Below are positions 10,052 through 17,852 of a stretch of 64,000 nt of DNA, in pieces. Location of the stretch: NCBI RefSeq assembly GCF_025370105.1, contig NZ_JANQBK010000011.1, positions 59,225-123,224 on the forward strand. The letters run 5' to 3'. Origin of the DNA: Sphingomonas hylomeconis (GTDB lineage: Bacteria > Pseudomonadota > Alphaproteobacteria > Sphingomonadales > Sphingomonadaceae). Position 1 is the stretch's first letter. Every line of letters begins with the position of its first letter. Made by a program: the position numbers and the translations under genes. The notes under the pieces were generated by a model. The model worked only from the letters and a program-made list of their open reading frames with translations, was not told where the DNA came from and did not search any database.

Positions 10052-10876
10052 TCAGGACCAGATCGGCAGGTTGAGCCACCACGTCCACCATTCGGGCCAG
10101 CCGCGGGTCCATAGCGGCCCCGAGATGATGATGCACACCGCGCTCCAGAAGCCGGCCGACAGCGCGAGGAACAGGCCCAGCCGGTGGATGCCGAGCGTGC
10201 CGATCGAATAGCCGATCGTGTCGCGGAAGAAGGCGTCCTCATATTCGGGCGACTTGACCGTCTCCCCCGGCGCGACGTTGACCGCCGACAGGACCAGCGC
10301 GCCGTGGAAGGCGAGCGCCCCGCCGGTGACGAAGAAGAAGCTCACCGCGATCATGTGCGCGGGATTGTAGTGGAAGTGGAGATATTGGTAGCCGGTGTTC
10401 GACACCCAATCGAGATGGCTGAAGATGCCGTAGGGGAAGCCGAACCCCCAGGCGCCGAGCAGCCAGGGCCGGATTACGACCAGCGAGACATAGGCGAAGA
10501 TCGCGAAGCCAAAGGCGAACGGCACGTGATAGCCGATGCCGAGCTTGCGGCAGATCTCGGCCTGGCGCAGCGCCCAGGATACGAACGCGCCGATCGCGCA
10601 GATCGTGATGATCTGGTAGAATCCGCCCTCGCGCAGCGGCGCCAGCCCGAGGCCGTAGGAGATGTCCGGCGGCGCGATGCTGATCAGCCACGGGTTCCAC
10701 GTATCCCCCAGCGACGCGGCGTAGAAGATCAGCGCTGTGCCGAGCGACGCGCAGATCGCGGTGGTGACGCCGAAAAAGCCGACATAGAAGGGGCCGACCC
10801 AGAAATCGAACAGGTCGCCGCCGATCAGCGTGCCCCCCCGCACCCGATATTTCCGCTCGAAGCTCAGCAGCGCCAT
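10052..10876 (-). CDS. pufL: Photosynthetic reaction centre L subunit
   Basis: PufL (274 aa) starts [15 protein letters not shown], the standard L-subunit beginning, and spans the membrane five times. Key ligands appear one residue later than in Rhodobacter sphaeroides: His154 (accessory bacteriochlorophyll), His169 and His174 in HYNPAHM (His174 for the special pair), and His191 and His231 (iron). It is separated from pufA by 95 bases of GC-rich sequence able to form hairpins, which is usual for puf operons where LH1 and reaction-centre segments of the mRNA differ in stability. Confidence 0.98.
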   Translation of the reverse strand: MALLSFERKYRVRGGTLIGGDLFDFWVGPFYVGFFGVTTAICASLGTALIFYAASLGDTWNPWLISIAPPDISYGLGLAPLREGGFYQIITICAIGAFVSWALRQAEICRKLGIGYHVPFAFGFAIFAYVSLVVIRPWLLGAWGFGFPYGIFSHLDWVSNTGYQYLHFHYNPAHMIAVSFFFVTGGALAFHGALVLSAVNVAPGETVKSPEYEDAFFRDTIGYSIGTLGIHRLGLFLALSAGFWSAVCIIISGPLWTRGWPEWWTWWLNLPIWS

Positions 10877-10971
10877 GGCATCTCTCCGTCCCCGTGCAGC
10901 TGCCCGGGGCGTGGTTTAGGTCATCGGGGGACGAGGCGTGCCCCGCCCGCCCGGATCCGCTCGGCAGCGCG
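10877..10971 (-). promoter_or_regulatory. pufA-pufL intercistronic hairpin region
   Basis: The 95-base gap between pufA and pufL holds two GC-rich inverted repeats: CCCCG/CGGGG at 10890-10909 (10-base loop) and CGGGG/CCCCG at 10925-10945 (11-base loop). In Rhodobacter, hairpins at this place protect the upstream pufBA message, so more antenna than reaction-centre protein is made. The same role is likely here, although both stems are only five pairs. Confidence 0.45.
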
Positions 10972-11151
10972 TCAGCTGCCCGTCGGCGTGGTCGGCTGGA
11001 CCACGGTCGCCGCCTTGTGCGGGCCATCCAGCCAGTTGAAGCGATCGGTGCTGAGCAGGATGAAGTGGATCAGCAAGGCCAGCACCAGCAGGAAGGTAAA
11101 CAAGGCGACGAGCGACCGCCGCGGATCGAAAATCAGCCAGATTCGCCACAT
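10972..11151 (-). CDS. pufA: LH1 light-harvesting alpha subunit
   Basis: This is a 59-residue single-helix antenna polypeptide. It begins [18 protein letters not shown], the typical LH1 alpha N-terminus, and has the bacteriochlorophyll-ligand His29 in [17 protein letters not shown]. The short C-terminal tail ([10 protein letters not shown]) is periplasmic. With PufB it forms the LH1 ring around the reaction centre. It is short and hidden in another frame of a longer shadow reading frame, but the sequence is unmistakable. It lies 46 bases after pufB. Confidence 0.97.
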   Translation of the reverse strand: MWRIWLIFDPRRSLVALFTFLLVLALLIHFILLSTDRFNWLDGPHKAATVVQPTTPTGS

Positions 11152-11197
11152 GACGAGGTTCCTCTCGTTAGGGTTTGAGGTGTCGAAAAGCGCCGGG

Positions 11198-11362
11198 TCA
11201 GAACCAGGGCCGCCAGTTCCACACCAGGAAGTGTGCGATGATCGCGACGACCGTGAAGATCAGGAAGCTGGTGATGAACAGCTTGTGAAACTCCTTGGCC
11301 TCTTCGGGGGTCAGGTAGGTGCCCGGCCCCATGCGTTCGTCTCTGTCTCTCAGGTCGCTCAT
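11198..11362 (-). CDS. pufB: LH1 light-harvesting beta subunit
   Basis: This 54-residue antenna polypeptide has the LH1 beta pattern [13 protein letters not shown] (residues 17-29) followed by one membrane helix and the ligand His44 in [12 protein letters not shown] at the C-terminus. A GGAG stretch lies 10-14 bases upstream of the ATG. It is the first gene of pufBALMC, 136 bases after bchZ; the order bchCXYZ-pufBALMC lets pigment and protein genes be transcribed together (superoperon), as in other purple bacteria. No pufQ-like gene is visible between bchZ and pufB. Confidence 0.97.
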   Translation of the reverse strand: MSDLRDRDERMGPGTYLTPEEAKEFHKLFITSFLIFTVVAIIAHFLVWNWRPWF

Positions 11363-11498
11363 TTTGACGTCTCCGTTGTTCCCGACGAGGACAGGAGCGT
11401 GACACGGCGCTCCCTGCATCCGCGCGGGCCGGATGCCCGCATGGATCTGGTGATCCGCGGCGATCGCGGCGCGATCGGGCGGGAAAGGCGCGCCGCGC

Positions 11499-12944
11499 TC
11501 ATGCCGCGCGGCTTTCGAGGATGGCGCGCGCGAGGCGCTCGGGCGTGACGCTCGGCTCGCCCGCGCGGCGCGCGGCGCGCTCGGCGGCGTCGCGGATGCG
11601 CTTGGCGGTCGAGATGCGCACCAGCACCGGCGCGCGTTCCACCTCGGCATCGAAGGCGCTCTTGGCGGCATCGTCCCACGCCACCGCGCGCTCGATCCGC
11701 GCCGGCGTCGCCTCGGCCTGGTCGAGCTGGCCGGCCAGCGGCAGGATATGGAAGAGCGCGTCGAACAGCGCGTTGCACACTTCCTGGACGAGATAGGTCG
11801 CCCCGGCATAGCCCATGAACGGCGTGCCGGTATGGCGGCGGATCACCGCGCCGGGAAAGCTCGCCGGCACATAGATGCCGCGCCCGCCCGCTTCCGCCAG
11901 ATACATCCGCTCGTTGACGCTACCGAACAGGATCAGTGGCGGGGTATCGCGGATTGCCGCCTTGACCGCGTCATTGTCCGGCTTGATCCCGGCCGAGCGG
12001 CTGAACGCGAAGGCGCAGGGCAGCCCCATGTCGGTCTCGAGGAAATGGCGGATGCCGCGCGCATAGGTCTCGGTGGCGACGATGCCGAAGCTCGCCGTGC
12101 CGAAGAAATCCTGCGTGACCGAGCGCCACAGGTCCCAGAGCGGCTTGATCGTGCTGTGCTTTTCGCGGGCGATGAACGGTTCGGGATCGAGCCCGGTCAG
12201 CTTGCCGAGCGTGCGCAGGAACAGCGTCGTGCTGTCGAGCCCGATCGGCGCCTGCAGATAGGGGCGTTCCAGCATTTCGCACAGTCCACGGCCGAACTCG
12301 CGGTACAGGCACACATTGACCTGCGCCTCGGCGAGCTTGCGGACATCTGCAAGATGGCTGCCGAGCGGGAACACCATCCCCACCTCGGCGCCGATCCCCT
12401 CGATCAGGCGGCGGATTTCGGCCAGATCGGAGGGCATGTTGAACGTGCCGTACATCGGGCCGATGATATTCACCTTGGGCCGCTCGCCCGCTTTCGGCGG
12501 CCGCGGCGCCGGCACCGTCTTGGCGCCGAACTGCGTCCACAGCCAGGTCAGCGCGCGGTCGCCCGCCTGCCACTGATCCTCGTCGATCGTGCGCGGCAGG
12601 AAGCGCTGGATGTTGGTGCCCTCGGGCGTCACCCCGCCGCCGATCATCTCGGCGATCGAGCCGGTCACGACGACGGCGGGCAGATCCGGATCGAGCGTCG
12701 CCCAGGCGCGCTTCATCGCGCCTTCCGTGCCGTCGCGGCCCAGTTCCTGTTCGCCAAGCCCGGTCACGACGATCGGGAGTTCGTGCGGCGGCAGCGCATC
12801 GGTATAATGCAGCACCGACGTGACGGGCAGGTTCTCACAGCCGACCGGCCCGTCGATGATCACCTGCAGCCCCTTGATCGCGGTGAAGGCGTAGACTGCC
12901 CCCCAATAGCCGCCGGCACGATCATGATCGAGGATGAGGGTCAT
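11499..12944 (-). CDS. bchZ: Chlorophyllide a reductase subunit Z
   Basis: BchZ (481 aa), with BchY, forms the nitrogenase-like MoFe-type catalytic part of chlorophyllide a reductase, which reduces ring B to give the bacteriochlorin ring. The N-terminus ([20 protein letters not shown]) and the stretch [15 protein letters not shown] with a likely Fe-S ligand cysteine are diagnostic. The C-terminal part has the PChlR-type helical domain seen in BchB and BchZ. It is separated from bchY by 133 bases that hold a palindromic repeat, whereas the other bch genes here overlap. Confidence 0.97.
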   Translation of the reverse strand: MTLILDHDRAGGYWGAVYAFTAIKGLQVIIDGPVGCENLPVTSVLHYTDALPPHELPIVVTGLGEQELGRDGTEGAMKRAWATLDPDLPAVVVTGSIAEMIGGGVTPEGTNIQRFLPRTIDEDQWQAGDRALTWLWTQFGAKTVPAPRPPKAGERPKVNIIGPMYGTFNMPSDLAEIRRLIEGIGAEVGMVFPLGSHLADVRKLAEAQVNVCLYREFGRGLCEMLERPYLQAPIGLDSTTLFLRTLGKLTGLDPEPFIAREKHSTIKPLWDLWRSVTQDFFGTASFGIVATETYARGIRHFLETDMGLPCAFAFSRSAGIKPDNDAVKAAIRDTPPLILFGSVNERMYLAEAGGRGIYVPASFPGAVIRRHTGTPFMGYAGATYLVQEVCNALFDALFHILPLAGQLDQAEATPARIERAVAWDDAAKSAFDAEVERAPVLVRISTAKRIRDAAERAARRAGEPSVTPERLARAILESRAA

Positions 12945-12970
12945 GGCGTGACGTCCCCCCCAAACGCTTC

Positions 12971-13059
12971 GTCATGCTGAACTTGTTTCAGCATCCACCA
13001 CGCAACAATGGCGGTCTGCCTTTGTTGCCCGGTGGACCCTGAAACAAGTTCAGGGTGAC
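12971..13059. repeat. Palindromic intergenic repeat between bchY and bchZ
   Basis: Two 27-base arms (12971-12997 and 13033-13059) are inverted copies of each other at 23 of 27 positions, around a 35-base spacer. Each arm is itself a small hairpin around CTGAACTTGTTTCAG. Elements with GTCATGCTGAAC...GTTCAGGGTGAC ends are common between genes in sphingomonads. This copy separates bchY from bchZ, which in most clusters are adjacent or overlap. In RNA it would form a long hairpin that could affect mRNA stability or partial termination before bchZ. Confidence 0.85.
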
Positions 13060-13077
13060 GGGGGTGAAGACCCACGC

Positions 13078-14682
13078 TCATGACCCCACGCTCTCTTCCG
13101 CCTTGGCGGCGGCAATGCGCTTGGCGGCATATCTGGCCTTGAACGCGGGCCGGTCGACCGGCGTCTCTTCCCAGATGCCGGCGGTCGCGCCCGTGCCGAC
13201 GCCCTCGAAAAACGCCGTCATCCGCTCGAAGCGCGCCTGATTGGCGAGCGCGGCGTTGACCACCTGGGCGAGGCTCCCCGCCCCGGCCGCCCCCATCAGC
13301 GGCCGTGCGGAAATCAGGTTGGTGAAATAGAGCGCGGGGATCGCCCGCTGCTTGGCATGCTGCACCACCGGCGTGGTGCCGATCGCCAGATCGGGGCCGA
13401 ATTCGTCGACCGCCGCCAGATCCTGTTCGAGGCTGGCGCGATAGCGCACGCGGACGCCGCGCGCTTCGAGCCAGTCGCGATCGGGATCGGACCAGATCGT
13501 GCGCGGGCAGGCAGTGCCGACATAGGGCACGTCCGCACCGCTCTCGATCAGCAACCGCGCGACGAGCAGTTCCGACCCTTCATAGCCCGATACGGTGATC
13601 CGCCCCGTTATGGGTTTGGCGGCGAGCGCGCCGCGGATCGCGGGGAGAAAGCGGTTCTTGGCCGCATCGACCTTTCCCTGAGCAATACCGCACGCCGCGC
13701 CGATCGCGTCGAGCCACGCCGCCGTCCCCTCCGCGCCGACCGGCGCCGAGCCCACCACCGTCCGCCCCGCCGCCTCGAACGCGCGCACGCTGGCGGTGTA
13801 GAAGGGATGGATCGCCGCCACCGCGGCGCAATCGAGCGCGGCATAGAGCTCGCGCCACTCGCGCGTCGGCACGACCGGCCCGGCGGCAAGCCCCAAGGGC
13901 TCGAGCAACAGCCCGATGCCCGGCGGATCGCCCGGGAACATCTCGCCGAGCAAGGTGACGGTCGGCTTGTCGGCGCGGTGCTTCGGTGCGGCGACCGGGC
14001 CGGTCTCGGCTTCCTTGCGCGCATATTCCAGCATCGCGCCGGCCAGCACGTCCTTCGCCTCGGCATGCGTCGGCACGCCGAACCCCGGTACGTCGATGCC
14101 GATCACGCGCACGCCATTGATCTGGTCGGGCAGCAATTGCAGCGGTACGCCCGAGGCGGTCGGCACGCAGAGGTTGGTGACGATAATCGTGTCGTACAGC
14201 GCCGGATCGGCGAGTCCCTCGACCGCTTCCTTGATATCCTCGAACAGCTTGCCGGTGACCAACGTCTCCGAACTGAACGGCACATAGCCGACGCTGCGCT
14301 TGGCGCCGTAGAAATGCGAGGTGAAGGTCAGGCCGTAGACGCAGCAGGCAGAGCCCGAGAGCACGGTGGCGGTACGCCGCATCCGCAGCCCGACGCGGAG
14401 CGAGCCGAAGGCGGGGCACATCGATTGCGGCTGGTCGTGCGGGCCCTTGGGATAATCCGCGTCATAGCGCGCCAGGATATCGGACTTGCCGGCGAGTACT
14501 GCGGCGTCGCGCAAGGTGGTGCCGTTTGCACATCCGCCGCTTGCCGCCTCGTTCAGCACGATGCGGTCGGCAACACGCGTTCCCCCGCACAGGCGGGGGT
14601 CAAGGGTCGCGGGCGCTTCGCCCTGTAACTCTGGACTCCCGCTTTCGCGGGAGAACGATGGAGAGGCGGGAAGCGCGCTCAT
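13078..14682 (-). CDS. bchY: Chlorophyllide a reductase subunit Y
   Basis: BchY (534 aa) is the NifD-like partner of BchZ. From about residue 48 it matches the family (GGCANGTTLRDAAVLAGKSD, then HDQPQSMCPAFGSLRVG and SGSACCVYGL, which hold the expected Fe-S cysteines). The protein is longer than the roughly 500 residues usual for BchY because residues about 9-35 are encoded by an 80-base palindromic repeat that stays in frame. The start is supported by the ATGA overlap with the bchX stop. The extra N-terminal peptide lies outside the conserved core, so activity is probably kept, but that is inference. Confidence 0.95.
   Translation of the reverse strand: MSALPASPSFSRESGSPELQGEAPATLDPRLCGGTRVADRIVLNEAASGGCANGTTLRDAAVLAGKSDILARYDADYPKGPHDQPQSMCPAFGSLRVGLRMRRTATVLSGSACCVYGLTFTSHFYGAKRSVGYVPFSSETLVTGKLFEDIKEAVEGLADPALYDTIIVTNLCVPTASGVPLQLLPDQINGVRVIGIDVPGFGVPTHAEAKDVLAGAMLEYARKEAETGPVAAPKHRADKPTVTLLGEMFPGDPPGIGLLLEPLGLAAGPVVPTREWRELYAALDCAAVAAIHPFYTASVRAFEAAGRTVVGSAPVGAEGTAAWLDAIGAACGIAQGKVDAAKNRFLPAIRGALAAKPITGRITVSGYEGSELLVARLLIESGADVPYVGTACPRTIWSDPDRDWLEARGVRVRYRASLEQDLAAVDEFGPDLAIGTTPVVQHAKQRAIPALYFTNLISARPLMGAAGAGSLAQVVNAALANQARFERMTAFFEGVGTGATAGIWEETPVDRPAFKARYAAKRIAAAKAEESVGS
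14578..14657. repeat. Palindromic repeat embedded in the 5' end of bchY
   Basis: Two 27-base arms (14578-14604 and 14631-14657) are inverted copies at 21 of 27 positions. Each is itself a GC-rich hairpin: CCCCCGC/GCGGGGG at 14582-14599 and CTCCCGC/GCGGGAG at 14636-14653. Such double-hairpin elements normally lie between genes. Here the element lies inside the bchY reading frame and encodes residues about 9-35 without a stop codon. The translated peptide is rich in Ser, Pro, Gly and Glu, unlike normal BchY sequence. Confidence 0.85.
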
Positions 14683-15665
14683 CAGACCGCGTCGTACACG
14701 ACTTCGAGCGTCGGCTTCGGGACGTACGCCACGCCACGCATGTCCGCCTGGCTCGCGGGCCGCAGCGCATAATCCGCCCCCGTTACGTCCGCCGAGAACA
14801 GCCCGAGCAGCCCATCCTGGTCGAGCGGTGTCGGCCGCAACGGCGGTGCTTCCGCCACGTTGATCGCCAGTTCCTCGAACAGGCTTGCCCATTGCCCGCC
14901 GGGCTTGCCGATGATCTGGTAGTTCGCGCTCTTCTTGCGGATATCCTCGTTCGCTGGGATCGCGGTCAGCACCGGGATGCCGACCGCCTGCGCAAACGCA
15001 TTGGCCTCGCCGGTGCCGTCATCCTTGTTGAGGATCATCCCCGCGACGCCGACATTGCCGCCCATCTTGCGGAAATATTCCACCGCCTTGCAGACGTTGT
15101 TGGCGACATAGAGCGATTGCAGGTCGTTCGACGCGACGACGATCACCTTCTGGCACATGTCGCGCGCGATCGGCAGGCCGAACCCGCCGCACACCACGTC
15201 GCCGAGGAAATCGAGCAGCACGTAATCGAAGCCCCATTCGTGGAAGCCCAGTTTCTCGAGCGTTTCGAAGCCATGGATGATGCCGCGACCGCCGCAGCCG
15301 CGGCCGACCTCGGGCCCGCCCAATTCCATCGCGAACACGCCGTCGCGCTGGAAGCAGACATCCTCGATCCCGATCGTCTCGCCGGCCAGTTTCTTCCTGC
15401 TGCTGGTCTCGATGATCGTCGGGGTCGATTTGCCGCCGAACAGCAGCGAGGTCGTATCGCTCTTAGGGTCGCAACCGATCAGCAGCACGCGCTTGCCCTG
15501 CTGCGCCATCATGTAGCTGAGATTGGCGAGCGCGAACGACTTGCCGCTGCCGCCCTTACCGTAGATCGCGATGATCTGCGTTTCCTTGGTCACCGGGCCG
15601 CGATGCACGGGATCGGGCTCCTGCCCGGCCTCCTCGCGCAAGGGTGCGGGATCGAACATGCTCAT
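14682..15665 (-). CDS. bchX: Chlorophyllide a reductase iron protein subunit X
   Basis: BchX (327 aa) is the NifH-like ATPase that passes electrons to BchYZ. It has the P-loop YGKGGSGKS at residues 35-43, and Cys124 (GRGCGGRG) and Cys159 (DVVCGGFG) as ligands of the [4Fe-4S] cluster shared across the dimer. GCDPKSDTTSLLFGG near 64-78 is the switch region. The ATG overlaps the bchC stop, and its stop overlaps bchY, both as ATGA. A second ATG two codons later (15659) is possible. Confidence 0.97.
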   Translation of the reverse strand: MSMFDPAPLREEAGQEPDPVHRGPVTKETQIIAIYGKGGSGKSFALANLSYMMAQQGKRVLLIGCDPKSDTTSLLFGGKSTPTIIETSSRKKLAGETIGIEDVCFQRDGVFAMELGGPEVGRGCGGRGIIHGFETLEKLGFHEWGFDYVLLDFLGDVVCGGFGLPIARDMCQKVIVVASNDLQSLYVANNVCKAVEYFRKMGGNVGVAGMILNKDDGTGEANAFAQAVGIPVLTAIPANEDIRKKSANYQIIGKPGGQWASLFEELAINVAEAPPLRPTPLDQDGLLGLFSADVTGADYALRPASQADMRGVAYVPKPTLEVVYDAV

Positions 15666-16588
15666 ATCGCTCTCCAATCGAGCACCATCTTGCGGCATTG
15701 CGGGTCGGTGAAGGCCTGCGGATAGGCCTCCGCCGCCTCGGCCGCGGGCCGCGCATGGCTGATCAGCCCATCGAGTTCGAGCAGGCCGGTCTCGATCAGT
15801 TCGAGCGCCGCCGTCACGTCGTCCGCGGTAAATTCGGCGGCGATGCGCAGCCGCGCCTCGCGCACGAAGGCCGGCGGGAAGGCAAAGGACAGGCGATCGT
15901 AGAAACCGGCCAGCACCACGTCCCCGCTTTTGGCGAGCCGGGCAAAGGCCAGGTCGAGCGCGTCGGCCGCGCCGCTCGCGTCGCAGATCACGGCATAATC
16001 GCGCCGGGCATCGTCGGCCGGATCGATCACCGCATAGCCGAACGCGTCGCGCCGCTCGGGATTGGTCTCCCACACGACCGGCGCATCCCCGCCGGTGGCG
16101 ACCGCGAGGCGCGCGATCAGGCTGCCGAGAATGCCGTGGCCGATGACCAGTTCGGGCACGCCGCCGAGCGCGATCGCATGATGCGCGGTCGCTGCCAACG
16201 CGAGCAGGATACCGTTGCGCCCGAGCGACTCGGCGATCGGGATGGCGCGCGCCGAGGGCAGCAGCACCTGCCGCGCCGTGCCGCCGAACAGGCCGCGCGC
16301 CTCGGCATAGCAATTCGCGCCCGGCACGAAGACCCATTCGCCGATCCGGGCGCGCGCATCGGCACCGGCATCGACGATCCGGCCGACCGATTCGTAGCCC
16401 GGCACCAGCGGATAGCCCATGCCGGGAAAATCCGGCATGCGCCCGGTCCACAGCAGTTTCTCGGTGCCCGAGCTGATCCCGCTCCAGTCGATCTCGACGC
16501 GGACGTCGCCATCGCGCATCGGGTTGAGTGCCAGCGGTCGCAGCGCGAGCCGCTCCGGCGCTTCCAGTATGACCGCCATTGCGTCCAT
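15662..16588 (-). CDS. bchC: 3-hydroxyethyl bacteriochlorophyllide a dehydrogenase
   Basis: BchC (308 aa) is a zinc-free MDR-type dehydrogenase that oxidises the C3 hydroxyethyl group to acetyl. The family start AVILEAPERLALRPLAL is visible, as are GISSGTEKLLWTGRMP (about 36-51), VPGYESVGRIVDAG and the nucleotide-binding region around ELVIGHGILGSLIARLA (about 140-160). It is the first gene of bchCXYZ-puf and follows an 85-base gap after crtF that contains a PpsR-type site over a TTGACA -35 element, so a main promoter of the puf superoperon is probably here. Confidence 0.96.
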   Translation of the reverse strand: MDAMAVILEAPERLALRPLALNPMRDGDVRVEIDWSGISSGTEKLLWTGRMPDFPGMGYPLVPGYESVGRIVDAGADARARIGEWVFVPGANCYAEARGLFGGTARQVLLPSARAIPIAESLGRNGILLALAATAHHAIALGGVPELVIGHGILGSLIARLAVATGGDAPVVWETNPERRDAFGYAVIDPADDARRDYAVICDASGAADALDLAFARLAKSGDVVLAGFYDRLSFAFPPAFVREARLRIAAEFTADDVTAALELIETGLLELDGLISHARPAAEAAEAYPQAFTDPQCRKMVLDWRAI

Positions 16589-16654
16589 ACGACCGTCCCC
16601 TCATGGGTCCTAAATGAACCTCATAACCCGTAGACTGATCTAGACACTTCGTAT

Positions 16655-16672
16655 TGTCAACTAGATTGGACA
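16655..16672 (-). promoter_or_regulatory. PpsR/CrtJ-type operator and -35 element upstream of bchC
   Basis: TGTCAACTAGATTGGACA is a perfect TGT-N12-ACA site, the binding pattern of the redox- and light-responsive repressor PpsR/CrtJ. Read on the - strand its ACA end is part of TTGACA (16660-16655), a consensus sigma-70 -35 box pointing at bchC, so bound repressor would block polymerase. It lies 67 bases upstream of the bchC ATG and ends one base before the crtF stop. No ppsR gene is in the window. Confidence 0.75.
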
Positions 16673-16673
16673 T

Positions 16674-17801
16674 TCATTGGCGTCGGGCGACGATGACGCG
16701 CGTCGTGAGCGGCATGGCCGTCCGCCGGACGCGCGATGCGACAAAACCGGCCGCGCGCAGCATGGCGCGGATCTCGCCGGCGCTGCGGGGCCGGCCCGAT
16801 CCCATCGCCAGCAGATAGAAGCCGAAATAGGCGTCGCCGGCCGGTTCGGCGCCCGGCGTGCGCGCCATCGGCTCGGCAATCAGCACCGTCCCACCGGGGG
16901 GCAAGGCGGCATGGATCTGGCGCAGCAGCGCGAATGCCGGCGCATCGTCATGATCGTGCAGCACGCGGATTAGCGAGATGATATCGTAACCCGTCGGCAG
17001 CGGATCGCGCAGGAAGTCGCCGCCGAACACGTCGGTCCGGCCGCCCAGCCCGGCCGACTCGAACGCCTGCGTCGCCCGCGCCGCGACCGCGGGGAGATCG
17101 AACAGGCCGAGCCGGAGCCGATCGTGGCGCGCCGCGACCGCGCTGAGGAACGCACCCTCGCCGCCACCGACATCGAGCAAACGACGGTGCCGGTGCAGCG
17201 GATAGGCGTCCAGCGCCTGCGCCGCGACCAACGGCTGCGATGCCGCCATCAGCCGCGAATAGCCGGCGACATCGGCGCTGTCGCCCTGCCCCGCCGCCTC
17301 GGCATAATGCCAATGCCGCGATAGCGCGCCGCCGCCCCCGCCGCGGCGCAGCAAGGCCACCGGATCGGCGAGATCGGCATAGAGCAGATGATGGTGCGCG
17401 ATCATCTCCCCGATCCCGCGATTGCCGCGCAGCGCGGCGCCGTCGCTGCCCAGCGCCCAGCCGCCGCGTAGCCGCTCGACCAGGCCCAGCGCCGCGGCGC
17501 CGCGCAGCAACCGCTCGGCGCCGGCGATCGGCAGATCGAGTCGCAGTGCGACGCTCGCGCTGTCGCGCGGCCCCTCCGCCAGCAGATCGAGCAGCCCGGT
17601 CTCGATACAGGCGGCCAGGATCTGCGAATAGGTGAAGCCGGCGACGAGATCGAACAGCGCGCGCGCGCGGCGTCGTGCGATCGGGCGAAGCAGCGGAATG
17701 CTCTGCGCGAAGCGCTGGAAGCGCGGCGAGCCCAGCATGGTGTTGCGCCAGCCCAGCCAGCGCCCCCTCCACCCATAGTTCTGATAGCCGGTCGATTTCA
17801 T
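16674..17801 (-). CDS. crtF: Hydroxyneurosporene O-methyltransferase
   Basis: CrtF (375 aa) methylates the C1 hydroxyl of acyclic carotenoids (spheroidene/spirilloxanthin branch) with S-adenosylmethionine. The N-terminal helical dimerisation part has ALFDLVAGFTYSQILAA, typical of CrtF. The Rossmann part has LLDVGGGEGAFLSAVA, the SAM-binding glycine motif, followed by DLPAV and GGDFLRDPLP; VLHDHDD precedes the catalytic region. It is adjacent to bchC, as usual, and diverges from crtD. The ATG touches a PpsR-type site, so the 5' untranslated region must be very short or transcription starts inside the operator. Confidence 0.93.
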   Translation of the reverse strand: MKSTGYQNYGWRGRWLGWRNTMLGSPRFQRFAQSIPLLRPIARRRARALFDLVAGFTYSQILAACIETGLLDLLAEGPRDSASVALRLDLPIAGAERLLRGAAALGLVERLRGGWALGSDGAALRGNRGIGEMIAHHHLLYADLADPVALLRRGGGGGALSRHWHYAEAAGQGDSADVAGYSRLMAASQPLVAAQALDAYPLHRHRRLLDVGGGEGAFLSAVAARHDRLRLGLFDLPAVAARATQAFESAGLGGRTDVFGGDFLRDPLPTGYDIISLIRVLHDHDDAPAFALLRQIHAALPPGGTVLIAEPMARTPGAEPAGDAYFGFYLLAMGSGRPRSAGEIRAMLRAAGFVASRVRRTAMPLTTRVIVARRQ

Positions 17802-17802
17802 A

Positions 17803-17820
17803 TGTCCAGTTTTGTGGACA
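17803..17820. promoter_or_regulatory. PpsR/CrtJ-type operator between crtF and crtD
   Basis: TGTCCAGTTTTGTGGACA is a perfect and nearly symmetric TGT-N12-ACA site. It lies in the 51-base gap between the divergent crtF and crtD starts, one base from the crtF ATG and 32 bases from the crtD ATG. One bound repressor could control both carotenoid genes. Confidence 0.75.
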
Positions 17821-17852
17821 CATGATAGCATCGCGTCAATCGGAGGATGCCG

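Noticed and set aside
10916..11149. A 77-codon frame starting MANLADFRS over pufA
   Set aside because: It is out of frame with pufA, whose 59-residue product has the full LH1 alpha pattern.
11363..11400. PpsR-type site before pufB
   Set aside because: A TGT and an ACA half are present on the - strand (TGTCCTCGTCGGGAACA), but the spacing is 11, not 12, and no promoter elements are visible.
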